Below, piece by piece: positions 8,244-16,180 of a DNA stretch of 64,000 bases. The notes under the pieces are model-generated. The model saw nothing but the letters and a program-made list of their open reading frames with translations. It made no database searches and was not told the origin of the DNA. Both the position numbers and the translations under genes were made by a program. The DNA comes from an uncultured Lachnospiraceae bacterium. Lineage in GTDB: Bacteria; Bacillota; Clostridia; Lachnospirales; Lachnospiraceae. Every line of letters starts with the position of its first letter. Position 1 is the stretch's first letter. The stretch is taken from contig URSA01000001.1 in assembly GCA_900550475.1 (NCBI GenBank), positions 62,001 to 126,000 on the forward strand, in the 5' to 3' direction.

Positions 8244-8656
8244 CGAGTATGGAAGAAAACAAGGTCAAGATTTTTTCGTATGCAAAGGTTTGGAAGGTGG
8301 AAAAAAAGATTTATTCCATCTCCAACATTCCGCTGCCGGTACCAATTAATCCGTACGATTTACTGGCGTTTCTGGGCGTGGCGCTTGTTGTGATGCTCAT
8401 AAGCAACATAATACCCGGAATTGGCAAGGTACCGGTGGTGATACGGTATGTTGCAATACCCTATTGCAGCGTTCACTATTTGATGAAAAAAAAGTTGGAT
8501 GGAAAAAATCCGATTAAATATTTCGTGGGCTGCATCATCTATTTTATCAATGTCAAGAGAGGATTTGTTCAGCGATTCCGTAAATATCCGGATAAAACGA
8601 AAGATGTGTCGCTGAATTGGAATTGCAGCAGAGGAATCAGGAAGGAGGAGACATAA
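8240..8656 (+). CDS. tcpE: TcpE family conjugal transfer membrane protein
   Basis: The 138-residue product begins at GTG 8240, in a GTGA overlap with the preceding stop. It has the TcpE pattern: an N-terminal YAKVWKVEKKIYSI segment, PLPVPIN, two hydrophobic helices (about 38-55 and 60-78), then a basic tail with LDGKNP and FINVKRGF. TcpE proteins sit in the cytoplasmic membrane beside the VirB4-like ATPase. Its stop TAA shares one base with the ATG of the next gene. Confidence 0.8.
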   Translation: MTSMEENKVKIFSYAKVWKVEKKIYSISNIPLPVPINPYDLLAFLGVALVVMLISNIIPGIGKVPVVIRYVAIPYCSVHYLMKKKLDGKNPIKYFVGCIIYFINVKRGFVQRFRKYPDKTKDVSLNWNCSRGIRKEET

Positions 8657-11433
8657 TGTATAGATGTCCGATCAACTATTTTTCCGGGAATCTGATTTTT
8701 AATGCAGACAAAAGTACCTGGGCGGCGTTTAAACTGACAGGTTACGATTATGATTATCTGGATAATGATGCAAAAATTTCAATGCTCTACAAAATGGCGA
8801 AATTTCTTGCAGGCATTATGAGTGATGCACAGATTCTGATTGTTCCGGTAGAGCAGGATAACAGGAATCATTTTAAAAATATGGTGTCACAACTGGATGA
8901 GAAGGATCCGCTCTACGAAAAGGCAAAATTTCATGCTGAACAGACAGAAAGCTATCTGGAGGAGGTAAACAGATCAGAAGGTGATGCCAACGATTACCGG
9001 AGTTATATTATTGTGAAACTGGCCGATTTTTCCGAGACGTCGGAGACGGTTGCCGATCTGAAGGATGGGTATCGGTACTTTCTTAAGGATCCGGTAAATG
9101 CCATTAATGTGTATTTGAATCTGGACACCAAGGATATTTTGATGAGCAAATTAAATGATGCCGTTAAAATGGCTGAAAAATGGCTCTATGCACAAAATCA
9201 GAAGATCCGTCTGACGGAGCTTTCCGGAACTGAGACACAATGGCTTTTCCGCCGGATCGGATTCAGGGGAATCAACAAAAAAGTACAGCTTTTTGCTGAA
9301 GATCGAGAGGGAAAGGAATGGAAACCCAAAGCAATTATCGATAACGTAGGCAAAGAACGTGTGATAAAGCCGTATGCCAGAGATGTTGTAAATCTTTTTT
9401 CGGGGAGCATTCATGCTGAAAATCGTATGATCCGGATTGAACATGACCGGGATAACGTGTCGTTTCAGTCATTTCTTGCAATTACCAACATTCCGGACAG
9501 TTTTGAATATCCGGGTATGGAATGGATCTATATGCTGCAGAAATACAATTTGCAAGCGGAAGTGTGTATTCACATCAAGGCAACCGAATACAGGGCGGCG
9601 CAGCGGAAACTGGAACGCAAAAAACAGGAAATTGACAGTCAGATCGAGCATGTAGCAGGCGCAAATGCTGATATCCCGGAAGATCTGTTGGAAGGCAAGG
9701 GATATGCGGATGCAATGGAAATTGAATTAAAAAATCTGCGTGAGCCGATCCTGAACACCAGCGTAACAATCTGCATTGCGGCTAATGACAGAGAGGAATT
9801 AGAAAAGCGCGTTACAACTGTAAAAAACGAATATGAGGACATGAATTTTGTGATTGAACGTCCGCTTGCTGATCAGATCAATCTATGGATGCAATGCATT
9901 CCGAGCGTTGGCTGCATTGTGAAAGATTATGTTATGCCGATCACACCGCTTACACTGGCGTCCGGTGTGATCGGCGCAAGCCATGAGCTGGGCGATAAAG
10001 TCGGCCCGTATATTGGAACGACCGGGCAGGAAGGCAAACCTGTATTTTTAAATCTCGGAGTTGCCTGCCTGCGCAACAAATCAGCAGCAGCAACATTTTA
10101 TGGCAACCTGGGAGTGGGAAAATCCTTTAATGCGAATCTGCTGACGGTTCTTACGGTGCTGTACGGCGGATATGGGCTGATTTTTGACCCTAAAGCGGAA
10201 CGCAGCCATTGGGAGCGGGATCTGGATATACTGTCCGGACTGATTACCACAGTTACACTTTCCAGTGATCCTAAAAACAAAGGGAAACTGGATCCCTATA
10301 ACCTTTACCGGGATGATTTGAAATCTGCGGATGAGCTTGCAGTCAATGTAATCGCTGAACTGTTGAAAATTCCGCCCACCAGTGTGGAATATACGGCGGT
10401 GCTGGAGGCACAGCGGATCATGTCAAATGATGAACTGCCATCCATGAGACGTCTGGTAGACTTACTGGCCAACTTCCCGGAAAAGGATGAACTGTGCAGT
10501 ACCGGTAAATTTTTATCACGACGGCTTCGCCTGCAGGCAGATACGGGCATGTCACAGCTTATTTTTGGCGATGGAACAGAAGATGCTATTTCGTTGGATA
10601 ACAGGCTCAATATTTTACAGATCGATAACCTGAAGCTGCCAAGTCCGGAGACACCGAAGGAGAGTTACACGGCGGAAGAAACGCTTTCGACGGTTCTTAT
10701 GGCAATCATCAGCAACTTTGCTAAAAAATTTGCTATGGTGAAACGGCCTGTATTCAAAGTGATTCTCTTTGATGAATCATGGATGTTAGGAAAAACCGAA
10801 GAAGGTGTAAAACTGTATGATTTCCTCACCCGTATGGGACGCTCCCTTTTCAGTGGTTGTATTTTCAACGGACATTCGGTATTAGATCTTCCTTCCGAGG
10901 GAATCAGGAATACAATTTCCTACAAATTTTGTTTCCAGACAACGAATGATGCCGAGGCACAGCGCATGTGTGAATATATGGGGCTGGAGCCAACTGCAGC
11001 GAACAAAGAAACGCTTAAGTCGCTTGGCAATGGTGAGTGTATGTTCCAGGATCTGGACGGGCATGTTGGCATATTGAAATTTGATGCAGTATTTCAGGAT
11101 CTGATCGATGTATTTTCCACTACGCCAAAAGCCGGGAAAAAATCGGATACTACCGTACCCATAAAACCGGAGCCGGGGCCTGAACCGGAAGCAGAGCAAG
11201 AGGAAAGGGAAGCGAAAAAGGAAGCGGCAGCGGAACTGCCAAAGCCAGAAACGGTGACAGCGCGGAAAGAAGAACCAAAGGCGGAATCAGCGGAGAGACC
11301 GGAGCCGGAGTTGGAGCCGGAAATAAAGGCGGAAAACGAGGAAGCTACACAGGCAGAAGAGGACGAAGCTCAACCGACGGAAGAGTTTAATTTTGACTTC
11401 TCCGATGAAGAGTTGTTCAGAAAGGAAGTCTGA
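8656..11433 (+). CDS. tcpF: TcpF/VirB4-like conjugation ATPase
   Basis: The 925-residue ATPase powers channel assembly and substrate transfer. I chose ATG 8656 (GAAGGAGGAGACATA upstream, MYRCPINYFSG) over an in-frame upstream TTG at 8617. The N-terminal half is a TcpE-interacting/VirB4 N domain; the motor domain has Walker A FYGNLGVGKS (about 480-490) and Walker B VILFDESW (about 700-707). The last 90 residues are a low-complexity Pro/Glu/Ala tail (PEPGPEPEAE type) ending in an acidic patch, probably a flexible extension. It is the longest gene of the operon and is intact. Confidence 0.9.
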   Translation: MYRCPINYFSGNLIFNADKSTWAAFKLTGYDYDYLDNDAKISMLYKMAKFLAGIMSDAQILIVPVEQDNRNHFKNMVSQLDEKDPLYEKAKFHAEQTESYLEEVNRSEGDANDYRSYIIVKLADFSETSETVADLKDGYRYFLKDPVNAINVYLNLDTKDILMSKLNDAVKMAEKWLYAQNQKIRLTELSGTETQWLFRRIGFRGINKKVQLFAEDREGKEWKPKAIIDNVGKERVIKPYARDVVNLFSGSIHAENRMIRIEHDRDNVSFQSFLAITNIPDSFEYPGMEWIYMLQKYNLQAEVCIHIKATEYRAAQRKLERKKQEIDSQIEHVAGANADIPEDLLEGKGYADAMEIELKNLREPILNTSVTICIAANDREELEKRVTTVKNEYEDMNFVIERPLADQINLWMQCIPSVGCIVKDYVMPITPLTLASGVIGASHELGDKVGPYIGTTGQEGKPVFLNLGVACLRNKSAAATFYGNLGVGKSFNANLLTVLTVLYGGYGLIFDPKAERSHWERDLDILSGLITTVTLSSDPKNKGKLDPYNLYRDDLKSADELAVNVIAELLKIPPTSVEYTAVLEAQRIMSNDELPSMRRLVDLLANFPEKDELCSTGKFLSRRLRLQADTGMSQLIFGDGTEDAISLDNRLNILQIDNLKLPSPETPKESYTAEETLSTVLMAIISNFAKKFAMVKRPVFKVILFDESWMLGKTEEGVKLYDFLTRMGRSLFSGCIFNGHSVLDLPSEGIRNTISYKFCFQTTNDAEAQRMCEYMGLEPTAANKETLKSLGNGECMFQDLDGHVGILKFDAVFQDLIDVFSTTPKAGKKSDTTVPIKPEPGPEPEAEQEEREAKKEAAAELPKPETVTARKEEPKAESAERPEPELEPEIKAENEEATQAEEDEAQPTEEFNFDFSDEELFRKEV

Positions 11434-12647
11434 TGAAAAAAACATTTGTAATCGCTGCGGCCGGTTCTATGCTGCTGTTTGTGCTGATTGTGTTTGCGTT
11501 TGCCGGAATCGGCTCCGGTGGCGCCGGATCTGCCGGATCGCCTTTGATGGCGTTTGCGACAGAGGATGAAGCATACGCTTATCAGTTTATCGGCTCCGAG
11601 CTGGGAGTTCCGTGGGATATCATCATGCTTGCGGATGGCATGCATGCCTATCAAAACGGCATTAACACTCTAAAAGACTACAATCCCATTCTGACGTCAT
11701 TGGAATTTTGTATTTTGATTGAAGAATGCCAGATCCCGGCGTCTGCATCCGGCGGTGACGCCGGAGTTTCGTCGGGTGATGCGGATCCTTGGGTGACACA
11801 AAGTATCAGCTATTACAGCGGGAAAAAAGAAATACTTGCGTACATAGGAAAATCAGAGAGCGGTCTGACGTTTAAGGATTCCACAGGTATCGTAAATGCC
11901 ATCAATGAGCTTGCTGAAGAAAAAAGCACGGAAGATTTGCGTTATGTGGCAACCTTGACGGTAAACGAAGATATAGAAGGTGTACTGCGTGATCTGATCG
12001 GGCTGAATGAGGAAACAATAAGTTACGCGATGAGCGTGTATGATACGACATATCTCGTTTCTCTATACGGTTACACAGCATCAGTGCCGGATGTGGCGCT
12101 GCCGGAAATTGTAGTAGGTGATGTGACCAGGGGCGATCTGGCTAAGGTTGCAATATCGCTGATTAACTGGCCGTATCTGATGGGTGGTAAATCCGCCCAG
12201 GAGGGTGTGCCAAAAGGGGCGCTGGACTGTTCCGGCTATGTGGACTGGGTATATTATCAGTGTTTTGGAACAGTGGTGAGCGGCGGAGCTACCCCGGAAG
12301 GGATTCCCGTGTCAGGTACGGCGCAGCAGTGGTATGCCTGCGAAGAAATCTCGGAGGACGAGCTGCAGGTAGGTGATCTGGGATTTGTGCGGGATCCTTC
12401 CACTCTGCGGAAGGGGCAGATAAATCATGTGGGAATCTATATTGGATCGGATGCGGACGGGAACAAATATTTTATTCATTGCGGCGGATCCAAATTTAAA
12501 ACAGATTTTGCTCCACGCGGGAGAGTGGGAATATCCGTTAAGCTGGGAAAAAACAACTACAACCCGGTGGATGGAACGACCTTCTCGCCGGATATGAATG
12601 CCTGCGTATTCAAGTATTTTCGCAGACCGCGATTTGCATTTAAGTGA
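11433..12647 (+). CDS. NlpC/P60 cell-wall hydrolase of the conjugation apparatus
   Basis: The 404-residue protein opens a hole in peptidoglycan for the mating channel (the role of TcpG, CwlT and Orf14 in related elements). It has an N-terminal membrane anchor (about 5-28), a middle region that in this position is often lysozyme-like but here lacks a clear motif, and a C-terminal NlpC/P60 domain. That domain has the catalytic Cys in ALDCSGYVDW (about 265), the His in INHVGIYIG (about 331), and a second His in FIHCGG. The ATG overlaps the TcpF stop by one base. Confidence 0.85.
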   Translation: MKKTFVIAAAGSMLLFVLIVFAFAGIGSGGAGSAGSPLMAFATEDEAYAYQFIGSELGVPWDIIMLADGMHAYQNGINTLKDYNPILTSLEFCILIEECQIPASASGGDAGVSSGDADPWVTQSISYYSGKKEILAYIGKSESGLTFKDSTGIVNAINELAEEKSTEDLRYVATLTVNEDIEGVLRDLIGLNEETISYAMSVYDTTYLVSLYGYTASVPDVALPEIVVGDVTRGDLAKVAISLINWPYLMGGKSAQEGVPKGALDCSGYVDWVYYQCFGTVVSGGATPEGIPVSGTAQQWYACEEISEDELQVGDLGFVRDPSTLRKGQINHVGIYIGSDADGNKYFIHCGGSKFKTDFAPRGRVGISVKLGKNNYNPVDGTTFSPDMNACVFKYFRRPRFAFK

Positions 12648-12661
12648 CGAAAGGAGGAGCC

Positions 12662-14656
12662 ATGAAACAGAAAATAAAAATGTTTGGAGCTTTGTTGCTT
12701 CTATGTGCAGGCATCCTGATAGTCATGTCCGTAACCGCCAGCGCTTCAGCGATTAACACAGATACATCAGACATAAGCAAGTTGAGCGGAAATCTGGGCT
12801 ATATCAAAAAGGCAAGTCTGTATTACCTGGACATGGAGAAAACGGATCTGATGGATTGGATGTATAAAATAATGAACGATATAGCAAATCTGGTATTCGT
12901 TCTGATCCGCTGGATCGGCCAGTGTGTCTGTATGATTTTCTATTACTGCATGAATTTTAATCTGGCAGAGATGTTTGAATCAGAGATAGGCGAGATCCAA
13001 AAGGCATTGCGCAGCAATATCTTTGAACCGCTTTTTCTACTTGCATTCTCCGGTTCAGCCGTTATAATCCTGAAAAAAATGGTTCGCCGGGATTTAATGG
13101 GATCCTTCGGACAGGTTTTGAAGGTCATCGGGATATTGGTGCTGTCCTTTTGGATCATACGGGATTCCGGTACCGCCATCACGGCAACCACGAATATCAC
13201 CAAGGGGATTTCCTGCCAGGCAATCACCGGCATGGCAGGCGTAAAGACCACAGATCTGGCGTCCTATGCCGCCAACGCAGCGGGAACGCTGTGGTACAAC
13301 CTGATCCACCAGCCATGGAAGTACATAGAATTTGGGGATGATCCGGTGTCGGATGCGGACATTGAAAGTATATGGTTAGATTCAAATTATAAACATGGAG
13401 ACCCAAAACGAGATGAAAAAGTAGCGGCGTACACAGGAAGTGCATTTAACAAAGAACGGGGCGGGGAGCGGCTTGGTTTTATGATTCTGTACCTGATCCC
13501 ATTCCTGATCAAAAGCGTTATTTATATTGTGATGTCGGTGCTGTCCCTGGTGTTTCAACTGATTGCCCTGCTATGGCTGTTTATGGCGCCGATTGTGCTG
13601 CTTCTTGCCATGGTGCCGGGCTATGAGGGAATTATATCAACGTGGCTGCGGAAAATGTTGGAGGCGCAGCTCAGCATCCTGATCATGTCATTCATCATCG
13701 GATTGCTGATCAAGGTGGATGATATTCTGTTCTCCAAGGGCGGAAAAGCCTGGGGATGGCTGATCGTGCTGATCGTACAGACCGTGCTTGCGGTATTTGT
13801 GATTATAAAACGGGATGAGCTGCTGGGGGCGTTCAGTTCTATGGGCGTAGCAAATCCTTCCGCCAGCGTAAACCGGGCGGTGCATGCTACCCAAAAGGCC
13901 GGCCGGATCGGCAATACAGCCGCAGGGGCAACCGGCAGCCTTGCAGCAAGGGGAATCACGGCAGCCGGCAGAAAGACCGGAGAGATTGCAAAGACCGGTT
14001 TCAGCGCCGGAAAAATCAACCGACAGACGGCAATCATGGAGGCAGCGTCCAATTACCAGCGCCCGGGGCAGTACTGGAAGGAACGCAAGAAAAAAGTGGA
14101 TCGCCCGGTGATGGCAGCCATGCCTGCAGCGGCAGGAGCAGAGGAAAAAGTTGTCCCGGGACCCGGCTATGCGGCGGCCGGCAGTCAAACTACATCAAGG
14201 ATGGCAAATGCCCCTGTGAGCGCGCAGAATGCCCCTAGAATCGTTCAAAGGCCACGAATGGATAGAATGAGCAGAACAGAGCCGATTTTGGATTACAGAG
14301 GCTCTGAGGAGAGCAAACCAAAGGTGGAGCGTCCGGTGATGTCGCAAGCTGTACGAAAAGATGAGAAAGCCGGAAAGGAATCGACGGTAAGGGAAGTCAG
14401 ATCAAGACCAAGCACAGCGTCGCAAACATCCACCGAAACAAAACAGAATGTGGCAGGTCAGAGCGCCGCAAATCAGATCCGGAAGGAGAGCGTTGCAGAA
14501 CGCGCAAAGGATAGTCAAAGCACCAAGAGCCGCCCGGTCAAACGCCCTCAAAGCTCTGTACCGCCAAAACCGCCAAAGAACGCCCAACCGAAAGCAGATC
14601 CGGTGAAGGATGCGAAAGAAAATGTAAATCGGGCAAACAATAGAAATCTGCGGTAA
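12662..14656 (+). CDS. tcpH: TcpH/TrbL-like polytopic conjugation membrane protein
   Basis: This 664-residue protein starts at ATG 12662 behind AAAGGAGGAGCC; the GTG at 12644 overlaps the previous gene and lacks a binding site. It has a signal-like segment, then six or so membrane helices between about residues 70 and 390, the layout of VirB6/TrbL-like channel proteins (CD3337/EF1877 family). The last 270 residues are soluble, rich in Ala, Arg, Lys, Pro and Gln, and probably disordered. It ends the tcp operon and is followed by a strong terminator. Confidence 0.82.
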   Translation: MKQKIKMFGALLLLCAGILIVMSVTASASAINTDTSDISKLSGNLGYIKKASLYYLDMEKTDLMDWMYKIMNDIANLVFVLIRWIGQCVCMIFYYCMNFNLAEMFESEIGEIQKALRSNIFEPLFLLAFSGSAVIILKKMVRRDLMGSFGQVLKVIGILVLSFWIIRDSGTAITATTNITKGISCQAITGMAGVKTTDLASYAANAAGTLWYNLIHQPWKYIEFGDDPVSDADIESIWLDSNYKHGDPKRDEKVAAYTGSAFNKERGGERLGFMILYLIPFLIKSVIYIVMSVLSLVFQLIALLWLFMAPIVLLLAMVPGYEGIISTWLRKMLEAQLSILIMSFIIGLLIKVDDILFSKGGKAWGWLIVLIVQTVLAVFVIIKRDELLGAFSSMGVANPSASVNRAVHATQKAGRIGNTAAGATGSLAARGITAAGRKTGEIAKTGFSAGKINRQTAIMEAASNYQRPGQYWKERKKKVDRPVMAAMPAAAGAEEKVVPGPGYAAAGSQTTSRMANAPVSAQNAPRIVQRPRMDRMSRTEPILDYRGSEESKPKVERPVMSQAVRKDEKAGKESTVREVRSRPSTASQTSTETKQNVAGQSAANQIRKESVAERAKDSQSTKSRPVKRPQSSVPPKPPKNAQPKADPVKDAKENVNRANNRNLR

Positions 14657-14671
14657 TACATATTTTATGGG

Positions 14672-14714
14672 AAAAAGAGATACCTTCCTGTTAGGGGTAG
14701 GGTATCTCTTTTTT
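14672..14714 (+). terminator. Rho-independent terminator of the tcp operon
   Basis: AAAAAGAGATACC (14672-14684) pairs with GGTATCTCTTTTTT (14701-14714), and the right arm runs into the T-run. It lies 16 bases after the tcpH stop. Confidence 0.85.
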
Positions 14715-14751
14715 GCAAACGATTTATCCGGAGCCAGATAATTTATAGTCA

Positions 14752-14946
14752 CTACAAATTTTGTGCAAGTTTCCTTACCAGATTCCAAAGCATTTCCTTT
14801 TCCTGTTTGTCCAAATGTCCGTAGTTCATAATGATTTGCTGGGCGATAGGATCTGATGCGGCAATTCGGTTTATTATAGTTTGCAGCTCGTCAATCATCC
14901 CCGGCGTGTGGGCGGTTTGTGGATTCAGATTCATTTGTTCTTCCAA
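14752..14946 (-). CDS. Free-standing C-terminal domain of the ICE XRE repressors
   Basis: The 64-residue product starts at TTG 14946 behind AGGAGG (8-base spacing); an inner ATG at 14934 is possible. It has no helix-turn-helix. Its last 40 residues (RIAASDPIAQQIIMNY to RKLAQNL) match the tails of the XRE repressors at 16709-17083 (EIGSNDPIAKQVILNY to FIRHLLIEN) and 16177-16551 (LIANYYKLDGKEKESLWNLI). It therefore looks like a solo oligomerisation or effector domain that could form mixed complexes with the repressors. A palindromic operator sits 29 bases upstream of its start. The role is inferred; the homology is visible directly. Confidence 0.7.
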   Translation of the reverse strand: MEEQMNLNPQTAHTPGMIDELQTIINRIAASDPIAQQIIMNYGHLDKQEKEMLWNLVRKLAQNL

Positions 14947-14974
14947 AATAGGATCCTCCTTTTTTACAGTTCGT

Positions 14975-14989
14975 GTCCCAAATTGGGAC
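14975..14989. promoter_or_regulatory. Palindromic operator copy 1
   Basis: GTCCCAAATTGGGAC, 7-bp perfect arms around a central A, followed by GCG. It lies between the repressor-tail gene (minus strand) and its putative promoter, a minus-strand TTGGCA-N16-TATATA further upstream. Confidence 0.75.
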
Positions 14990-15117
14990 GCGGTTAAAGC
15001 ATGTGCAGTTCATAAAAAATCTGCCCCTATATAGTTAATGTTTTCAGAATGCCAAAATGTAACAAAAAATTTGAAAAAAAATTTTTTTATTTTGAGGGAT
15101 TTTCGGAACGAATCCGC

Positions 15118-15132
15118 GTCCCAAATTGGGAC
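15118..15132. promoter_or_regulatory. Palindromic operator copy 2
   Basis: Identical 15-mer GTCCCAAATTGGGAC, preceded by CGC. It ends 12 bases upstream of the -35 box of the consensus promoter at 15145-15173. Confidence 0.78.
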
Positions 15133-15144
15133 AAGGAACGAAGT

Positions 15145-15173
15145 TTGACATGGAAATCAAATTTATATATAAT
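15145..15173 (+). promoter_or_regulatory. Consensus promoter for the 51-codon ORF
   Basis: TTGACA (15145-15150), 17-base spacer, TATAAT (15168-15173): a perfect sigma-A match. Palindrome copy 2 lies just upstream and the first good ORF downstream starts at 15231. Confidence 0.85.
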
Positions 15174-15230
15174 ATTTACTAGAAATAAACGTTGTAAGAG
15201 AAAGGCTATTTTGCAGAAGGGGGCAGAGGC

Positions 15231-15386
15231 ATGGAAAGGTGCAAATTGACGGATCAGGAGTTGAAGGAGAGAGACATCAAAATTGATGATGCAGAGACAG
15301 ACGCAAGTTTCTTTAACTGGATTGATAACATGATAAAAGAGGAGTTTAAGGACATAAAGGAGCAGCAGGTTTCCAAGCAAAAGTAG
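15231..15386 (+). CDS. Small charged protein, 51 residues
   Basis: ATG 15231 follows GAAGGGGGCAGAGGC and lies 58 bases after a perfect -10 box. The translation is hydrophilic and rich in Asp, Glu and Lys, with one short aromatic segment ASFFNWIDNMI (residues 25-35). It resembles the small proteins encoded under divergent repressor promoters in phages and ICEs, but I recognise no family. An operator pair and the type I toxin-like locus follow directly. Confidence 0.55.
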   Translation: MERCKLTDQELKERDIKIDDAETDASFFNWIDNMIKEEFKDIKEQQVSKQK

Positions 15387-15402
15387 GAGATTTTTTTTCA
15401 AC

Positions 15403-15429
15403 GTCCCAAATTTAGGCCCAAATTGGGAC
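15403..15429. promoter_or_regulatory. Palindromic operator copy 3 (one half-site plus one near-full site)
   Basis: GTCCCAAAT (15403-15411) followed by GCCCAAATTGGGAC (15416-15429): a half-site and a nearly complete palindrome in tandem, ending 13 bases upstream of the -35 box of the next consensus promoter. The double site differs from the single sites elsewhere and could bind two dimers. Confidence 0.7.
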
Positions 15430-15442
15430 ATAGCATCATAGA

Positions 15443-15471
15443 TTGACAAAGAATCCTAATTTCTGTATAAT
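15443..15471 (+). promoter_or_regulatory. Consensus promoter of the type I toxin-like locus
   Basis: TTGACA (15443-15448), 17-base spacer, TATAAT (15466-15471), again a perfect match. Predicted transcription starts near 15478, at the first base of the outer pairing arm of the locus. Confidence 0.85.
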
Positions 15472-15565
15472 TTCAGCATGGAGAGCGTATCCGAAACGGG
15501 TAAGCGGTTCGCCTTTCGCCAGATTTTTAATCTGAGAAACTTCCGGAACATTGGAGGTGGTTCTG

Positions 15566-15592
15566 ATGGAAAATAAAACGAGAGGAACATAA
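15566..15592 (+). CDS. Leader peptide of 8 residues upstream of the hydrophobic peptide
   Basis: ATG 15566 follows GGAGGTGGTTCTG, the strongest ribosome binding site of the locus. It encodes MENKTRGT and stops one base before the ATG of the 39-residue peptide, so reinitiation or coupling is likely. It resembles the leader ORFs that control translation of type I toxins. Confidence 0.5.
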   Translation: MENKTRGT

Positions 15593-15593
15593 G

Positions 15594-15713
15594 ATGTTAA
15601 ACACAATCGTTCAGATTGTAGCTTTAGTAGTCAAATGTCTTGACATTGCGATCAAGGTCATAGGCTACATAAAAGATAGACATCAAAAAAGCAACCGCCC
15701 CGACCAAAGGTAA
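15594..15713 (+). CDS. Small hydrophobic peptide, candidate type I toxin
   Basis: This is a 39-residue peptide from ATG 15594 with AGAGGA 8 bases upstream. Residues 1-26 form one hydrophobic, partly amphipathic helix (MLNTIVQIVALVVKCL onward); the tail is basic and polar and ends NRPDQR. This size and layout fit membrane-acting type I toxins (Fst, TxpA and holin-like toxin groups), which often end in a short charged tail encoded by the terminator stem, as here. A regulatory or signalling peptide is the alternative. Confidence 0.6.
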   Translation: MLNTIVQIVALVVKCLDIAIKVIGYIKDRHQKSNRPDQR

Positions 15714-15725
15714 AGTTGCTTTTTT
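15685..15725. terminator. Bidirectional terminator overlapping the end of the peptide ORF
   Basis: AAAAAAGCAAC (15685-15695) pairs with GTTGCTTTTTT (15715-15725). The stem has T-runs in both directions, so it could end the toxin-like mRNA and also a converging antisense RNA. A weak minus-strand promoter (TTGCAT-N17-TAAACT, about 15784-15812) points at it. Confidence 0.75.
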
Positions 15726-15829
15726 GAGTAACTATTAACCGAGGCGAACCGTTTGCTTTAAGGGTACGCTCTCTTCACATCTATAAGTTTACTATCTAAA
15801 TTAAAAAAATGCAATATCTTTTTTGAAAA

Positions 15830-16180
15830 TCAGTCTGCGTCCTTGCTCTGTATCAGGCAGAGCAGGATAGCCCGGTTGCGTTCAGCTCCCCTTTTGTGCG
15901 TTTCCCACAAATCATTATCCCGAGCCACTTCATAATTTGATGCGCATATCAATTCTTCGTATTCACACACCTTTTCGTAAAAGAATTGCCGCTGTTTCTC
16001 TGTGAAGATTTTCACCGTCACCCAATCGATCCCAAAATCATCAATATCGCAGTAGTCCGCAATATACCAAACAAAAGCGTTCCAGGTGATGTCCTGATTC
16101 GTGTGAAGCCAGTAGCATACTTGTTGTTTTGTGATCCGATTGACGCCAGCAAAAAATCCATGTCCTAAGTTCGTTCTCAT
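15830..16180 (-). CDS. Hypothetical protein coupled to an XRE repressor
   Basis: The 116-residue product starts at ATG 16180 in an ATGA overlap with the stop of the upstream XRE gene, so both are made from one mRNA. It is rich in aromatic residues and Asp/Glu (VCYWLHTNQDITWNAFVWYI; DWVTVKIFTEKQRQFFYEK). No known motif is seen. Repressor-partner pairs of this type in ICEs can be ImmA-like proteases, but there is no HExxH here, so that is not supported. An antirepressor or repressor-associated protein is a guess. Confidence 0.6.
   Translation of the reverse strand: MRTNLGHGFFAGVNRITKQQVCYWLHTNQDITWNAFVWYIADYCDIDDFGIDWVTVKIFTEKQRQFFYEKVCEYEELICASNYEVARDNDLWETHKRGAERNRAILLCLIQSKDAD

Larger units (their letters stand above)
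15478..15775 (+). ncRNA. Type I toxin-like mRNA with pairing 5' and 3' ends
   Basis: The predicted RNA begins at 15478. Its 5' segment GAGAGCGTATCC (15481-15492) pairs with GGGTACGCTCTC (15762-15773), and AAGCGGTTCGCCT (15502-15514) pairs with AGGCGAACCGTTT (15742-15754). These are 12 and 13 bp, each with a single G-U, which fits RNA pairing. Inside lie an 8-codon leader ORF (15566-15592) with a strong GGAGG, the 39-codon hydrophobic ORF and an internal terminator. End-to-end closure with a tiny coupled leader is the architecture of type I toxin mRNAs such as hok, txpA and aapA. GGTGGTT (15556-15562), next to the leader's GGAGG, can pair with AACCGCC (15693-15699). The fold and RNA ends are inferred. 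Confidence 0.6.

Noticed and set aside
15478..15502. ATG at the predicted transcription start encoding 7-8 residues
   Set aside because: It coincides with the 5' pairing arm and has no room for a ribosome site upstream.
15830..16180. ImmA-type protease partnered with the XRE repressor
   Set aside because: The protein has no HExxH motif.
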